Source: Elusimicrobiota bacterium
Lineage (GTDB): Bacteria > CAYTYR01 > UBA6262
Assembly (NCBI GenBank): GCA_003153935.1
Contig: PMCA01000011.1
Coordinates: 1-34,496 of the forward strand
Reading direction: 5' to 3'
Length of the DNA stretch: 34,496 nt
In this document: in pieces, positions 32,047 to 34,496 of the stretch
How positions within the stretch are numbered: the first letter of the stretch is position 1
Layout: every line of letters begins with the position of its first letter
Translations under genes and position numbers: made by a program
The notes under the pieces: generated by a model
What the model was told of the DNA's origin: nothing
Seen by the model: the letters and a program-made list of their open reading frames with translations, nothing else
Databases searched by the model: none

Positions 32047-33435
32047 TTATTTTCCTAAGACGCAGAGCTTATTGCCATCGTCCACAAAACGGATCTTGCC
32101 GTCATGGCGCGCGGCCCGTTCATCGATCCAGGCCTGCGGGTCGGATACCGGGACGAATCCGCCTTTGACCAACACATCATCCGGCAGCTGGGAGTGTATG
32201 TAAATCTTGATATGAGAATCTTTGAATAGCTTCAAGACCCGGTCGGTTTTCCACATATATAATTTGAATTCCTTATCGACGTATTTGAGCCATTCCTCCA
32301 GCGGTTTATCCAGGAACTTAATCAGTGTTTCCCAGAACAGGTTCATCGATTCCCGGTCCGGGCAGATACCGCGTATCTTATCGGGAACATCCGGCCGGCC
32401 GCCACACGGAGCTATTACCAGGGCCTCACCCTTCTCCTGCAACGCCCCCTTAATGACCATGTCAAAACAGTTTTGCACGTAATAGAGCGTGTCGCTGGCG
32501 GGCGGTCCGCCGGGAGAAATAACCAGGTATTTGGTTTTTTCCACTTCAAAGCCGAGATATTTATCCACGGCCGCGGTCATATCCTGGCAAACTATATCAG
32601 GATCACCGCAGTCTATCCAGAATATCTTGTCTTTTAAACTGACCATATCCAGGCCAAAAGTTATGATCTTAGCATCGGTAAGCTTGCCGGAGTTGGGATC
32701 GAATATATAACGCTCGCTGATCTTCCGGGCCTGCTTATTATCCTGGGAAAACGGATTACCTTGGCGATAGATGTCTTTGTGCCAGGCGTTTTTGCCGGCG
32801 ATGGAGTCATGATGGTGCAGGGCCAGCTTATGATTGGCCTGTATCGATTCCTGGTAAGCCAGTCCCGGCAGGACCTGTTTATCGATGCAGGAATAACCGT
32901 TCATGTAATGGTACTTGGCTTCATGGCCGAACACGCGCACTTCGCAGGACATCCACATCTTGTGCACGTAAACCGGTGTTTTATAGGTAGTTTCGGTCAG
33001 GAATACATAATCGTGCTTCTGCGTGCAGTAATTCGGGAAGACCCAGTAATGCAGTTTAAGTTTTTCGGCGTATTGTCTGATCCAATCAACGATATTCTTG
33101 GCATAGATCTCGGGATGATGGGAACCGGTAGCCACAAAAGCGAAAACTTCCTTCGGTTGGCCCGCGGCGATCTCCGCCAGCAGGCAGGAAATGATCTGTT
33201 CCTGCAAGCCCACCCGCAGTTCATCCGATATAACCAGTCCCACTCTCTTGTCTTTTACGACCGAGCGCAACGGCTGTCGGCCCTTCGGATTCTGGAAACA
33301 ACCAGTGATGATATCGCAGTTGTTGCCCGAAATGGCTTCGCTCATTTTCGGTTTGATCAACGGACCGGCCAAAAAAGCATCTTCCACTTTAAAGTTTAAT
33401 CTGGTTTTACCGTAAGTCAGATCTATGCTGGTCAT
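32047..33435 (-). CDS. LarA-like nickel-pincer racemase (DUF2088)
   Basis: A 462-residue LarA superfamily protein. Aligning by motif, ATGSHHPE (H106/H107), KYHYMNGYS (H176), CIDKQVLPG (K186) and QANHKL (H202) fall near H108, H174, K184 and H200 of the Lactobacillus lactate racemase, which include the catalytic His pair, the cofactor-linked Lys and a nickel ligand. VISDELRVG matches the N-terminal substrate loop. It should therefore hold a nickel pincer nucleotide and epimerise or racemise a hydroxy acid or sugar acid. LarB, LarC and LarE, needed to make the cofactor, are not in the window. Longer than LarA (424 residues). Ends 9 nt after the GDPD gene. Confidence 0.82.
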   Translation of the reverse strand: MTSIDLTYGKTRLNFKVEDAFLAGPLIKPKMSEAISGNNCDIITGCFQNPKGRQPLRSVVKDKRVGLVISDELRVGLQEQIISCLLAEIAAGQPKEVFAFVATGSHHPEIYAKNIVDWIRQYAEKLKLHYWVFPNYCTQKHDYVFLTETTYKTPVYVHKMWMSCEVRVFGHEAKYHYMNGYSCIDKQVLPGLAYQESIQANHKLALHHHDSIAGKNAWHKDIYRQGNPFSQDNKQARKISERYIFDPNSGKLTDAKIITFGLDMVSLKDKIFWIDCGDPDIVCQDMTAAVDKYLGFEVEKTKYLVISPGGPPASDTLYYVQNCFDMVIKGALQEKGEALVIAPCGGRPDVPDKIRGICPDRESMNLFWETLIKFLDKPLEEWLKYVDKEFKLYMWKTDRVLKLFKDSHIKIYIHSQLPDDVLVKGGFVPVSDPQAWIDERAARHDGKIRFVDDGNKLCVLGK

Positions 33436-33444
33436 TAATTACCT

Positions 33445-34143
33445 CTATCGCAGTTTGTCAGGATAATTACCAATGACGCCGTCAACCATGGCCAGTCGGC
33501 AGCGCGCGGCAATTTGCCGGTCGTTTACCGTCCAGGCGAATACGTTCAGGTCTTGCTTGTGTGCCAGAGTGACTTTTTTCGGGCTAATCTCTTTTGTATT
33601 GGTAAATAGCCCCCAGGCTTTTATCTTGCCAGCAAATTTTAGTACGCTGGTGAAAGGTTTACGTATATGCAGGACTTCGATACCAATATTTTTATCACGT
33701 TTACGCAGGTACTCCAGGGCCGGCCAATTAAAAGAACAGATGACTGGCGGATATTTCATTTTCTGCCTGTCCCGCGTCTTTAGGAACGCGTTCACCAGCG
33801 GTTTATATTCCCCCTTCCCATGATACTTTAATTCTATGTATAATTGCGGCCCGTCCTTGAATTGTTTCAGTGTCTCTGCCAAGGTTGGTATTTTTTCCCC
33901 GCCGCCGGCGTCCAGCTTCTTTAATTCCGCCAGGGTTTTGCCCCCTACCAGGCCGGAGCCGTTGGTGGTGCGTTCCAGGGTCTCGTCATGAAAGACGATG
34001 ACTTTCTTATCCCGGGATAACTGTATATCCAACTCAAAGCCATCCACACCTAGTTTTTTAGCCTGGGCAAAAGCTAGCCGGGTATTCTCGGGATAACGGC
34101 CGGAAAAGCCACGATGTGCTACGAGTAACGGTTTATACTTCAC
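33445..34143 (-). CDS. Glycerophosphodiester phosphodiesterase
   Basis: A 232-residue TIM-barrel phosphodiesterase that releases glycerol 3-phosphate from glycerophosphodiesters. Catalytic and metal residues are visible: [14 protein letters not shown] (H10, R11, E19), FELDIQ (E37, D39), [11 protein letters not shown] (H52), and YIELKYHG. No signal peptide, so it should be cytoplasmic. The start is GTG at 34141-34143, overlapping the glmS stop (GTGA), so it is translated from the glmS message by coupling. Confidence 0.92.
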   Translation of the reverse strand: MKYKPLLVAHRGFSGRYPENTRLAFAQAKKLGVDGFELDIQLSRDKKVIVFHDETLERTTNGSGLVGGKTLAELKKLDAGGGEKIPTLAETLKQFKDGPQLYIELKYHGKGEYKPLVNAFLKTRDRQKMKYPPVICSFNWPALEYLRKRDKNIGIEVLHIRKPFTSVLKFAGKIKAWGLFTNTKEISPKKVTLAHKQDLNVFAWTVNDRQIAARCRLAMVDGVIGNYPDKLR

Positions 34144-34496
34144 TCTACGGTCACCGACTTAGCCAGGTTTCGCGGCTGGTCCACGTCGCAGCCGCGCCGT
34201 ACCGCGATATGGTACGCCAGCAGCTGCAAAGGTATCACGTTCAGCAAGGGCGCTAATATCTCCAGGGTTTCGGGAACGTAAAACACATAGTCGGTTTTCT
34301 TTTTGATCTCTTCATCCCCCTCCGTAGCCAGGGCGATAATGATAGCGTCGCGCGCTTTGGCTTCGGCGATATTGGACATGACCTTGTCATAGATCTTGCA
34401 CTTAGTGGCAATAGCCAAAACTGGCATGTTTTCATCCAGCAAGGCGATCGGCCCGTGCTTCATTTCACCGGCCGGATAGCCTTCGGCGTGGATATA
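34140..34496 (-). CDS. glmS: Glutamine-fructose-6-phosphate aminotransferase GlmS, C-terminal part
   Basis: The last 118 codons of GlmS, cut by the right edge. The visible part is the end of the second SIS domain: [18 protein letters not shown], then [27 protein letters not shown], the invariant C-terminus that closes the fructose 6-phosphate site. GlmS makes glucosamine 6-phosphate for peptidoglycan and LPS. The 5' end and any glmS ribozyme lie outside the window. Confidence 0.96.
   Translation of the reverse strand, partial: YIHAEGYPAGEMKHGPIALLDENMPVLAIATKCKIYDKVMSNIAEAKARDAIIIALATEGDEEIKKKTDYVFYVPETLEILAPLLNVIPLQLLAYHIAVRRGCDVDQPRNLAKSVTVE

Overview
The window looks like chromosomal DNA from an uncultured, probably anaerobic, diderm (two-membrane) bacterium. 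A β-barrel protein ending in an aromatic residue, a lipoprotein with a lipobox, several signal peptides and a TIGR03545/TIGR03546 AsmA-like pair point to an outer membrane. Iron-sulfur and flavodoxin-type redox proteins, a radical SAM enzyme and a CxxC-x17-CxxC zinc-ribbon protein fit an anaerobic candidate-phylum lineage (Margulisbacteria- or Omnitrophota-like). That placement is a guess. Coding density is high, nearly everything lies on the minus strand, and I saw no rRNA, tRNA, CRISPR array or transposase.

Layout, left to right. 1-422 is the start of a pirin gene cut by the window edge. 423-576 is a non-coding block of small repeats. 577-1436 is an AT-rich two-gene unit (winged-helix regulator plus nucleotidyltransferase-like protein) behind two tandem palindromic operators, resembling a toxin-antitoxin or phage-defence module. 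1568-9747 is a head-to-tail run of 13 minus-strand genes with gaps of 22 nt or less: lipoprotein, exported flavodoxin, tandem-HD/HD-GYP protein, FluC fluoride channel, DUF190, TPR metallopeptidase, prepilin-like protein, membrane protein, zinc ribbon, EFR1 flavodoxin-ferredoxin, CxxC-x17-CxxC protein, methyltransferase and tRNA-dihydrouridine synthase. A lone plus-strand gene for a small secreted protein (9947-10225) and a bidirectional terminator follow.

10314-12777 is the TIGR03546-TIGR03545 operon. 12866-21699 is the most unusual locus: an outer-membrane β-barrel, a 429-residue secreted protein and a 1955-residue secreted multidomain protein, transcribed in that order. The two secreted proteins share what looks like the same NTF2-like domain, so the trio is a candidate undescribed cell-envelope system. 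A DEAD-box RNA helicase (21911-23041) follows, with a long hairpin-rich leader, and next to it a 55-codon plus-strand gene.

23555-29447 is a six-gene minus-strand operon: lysyltransferase-like acyltransferase, ABC exporter ATPase and permease, HMGL-like aldolase, KDPG/KHG aldolase and YgiQ radical SAM protein. It diverges, through overlapping face-to-face promoters, from an Orc1/Cdc6-like AAA ATPase (29532-30632). The right end carries glmS (partial), a glycerophosphodiester phosphodiesterase, a LarA-like nickel racemase and a DUF4921 GalT/HIT-like nucleotidyltransferase. These suggest sugar-phosphate and envelope-precursor metabolism.
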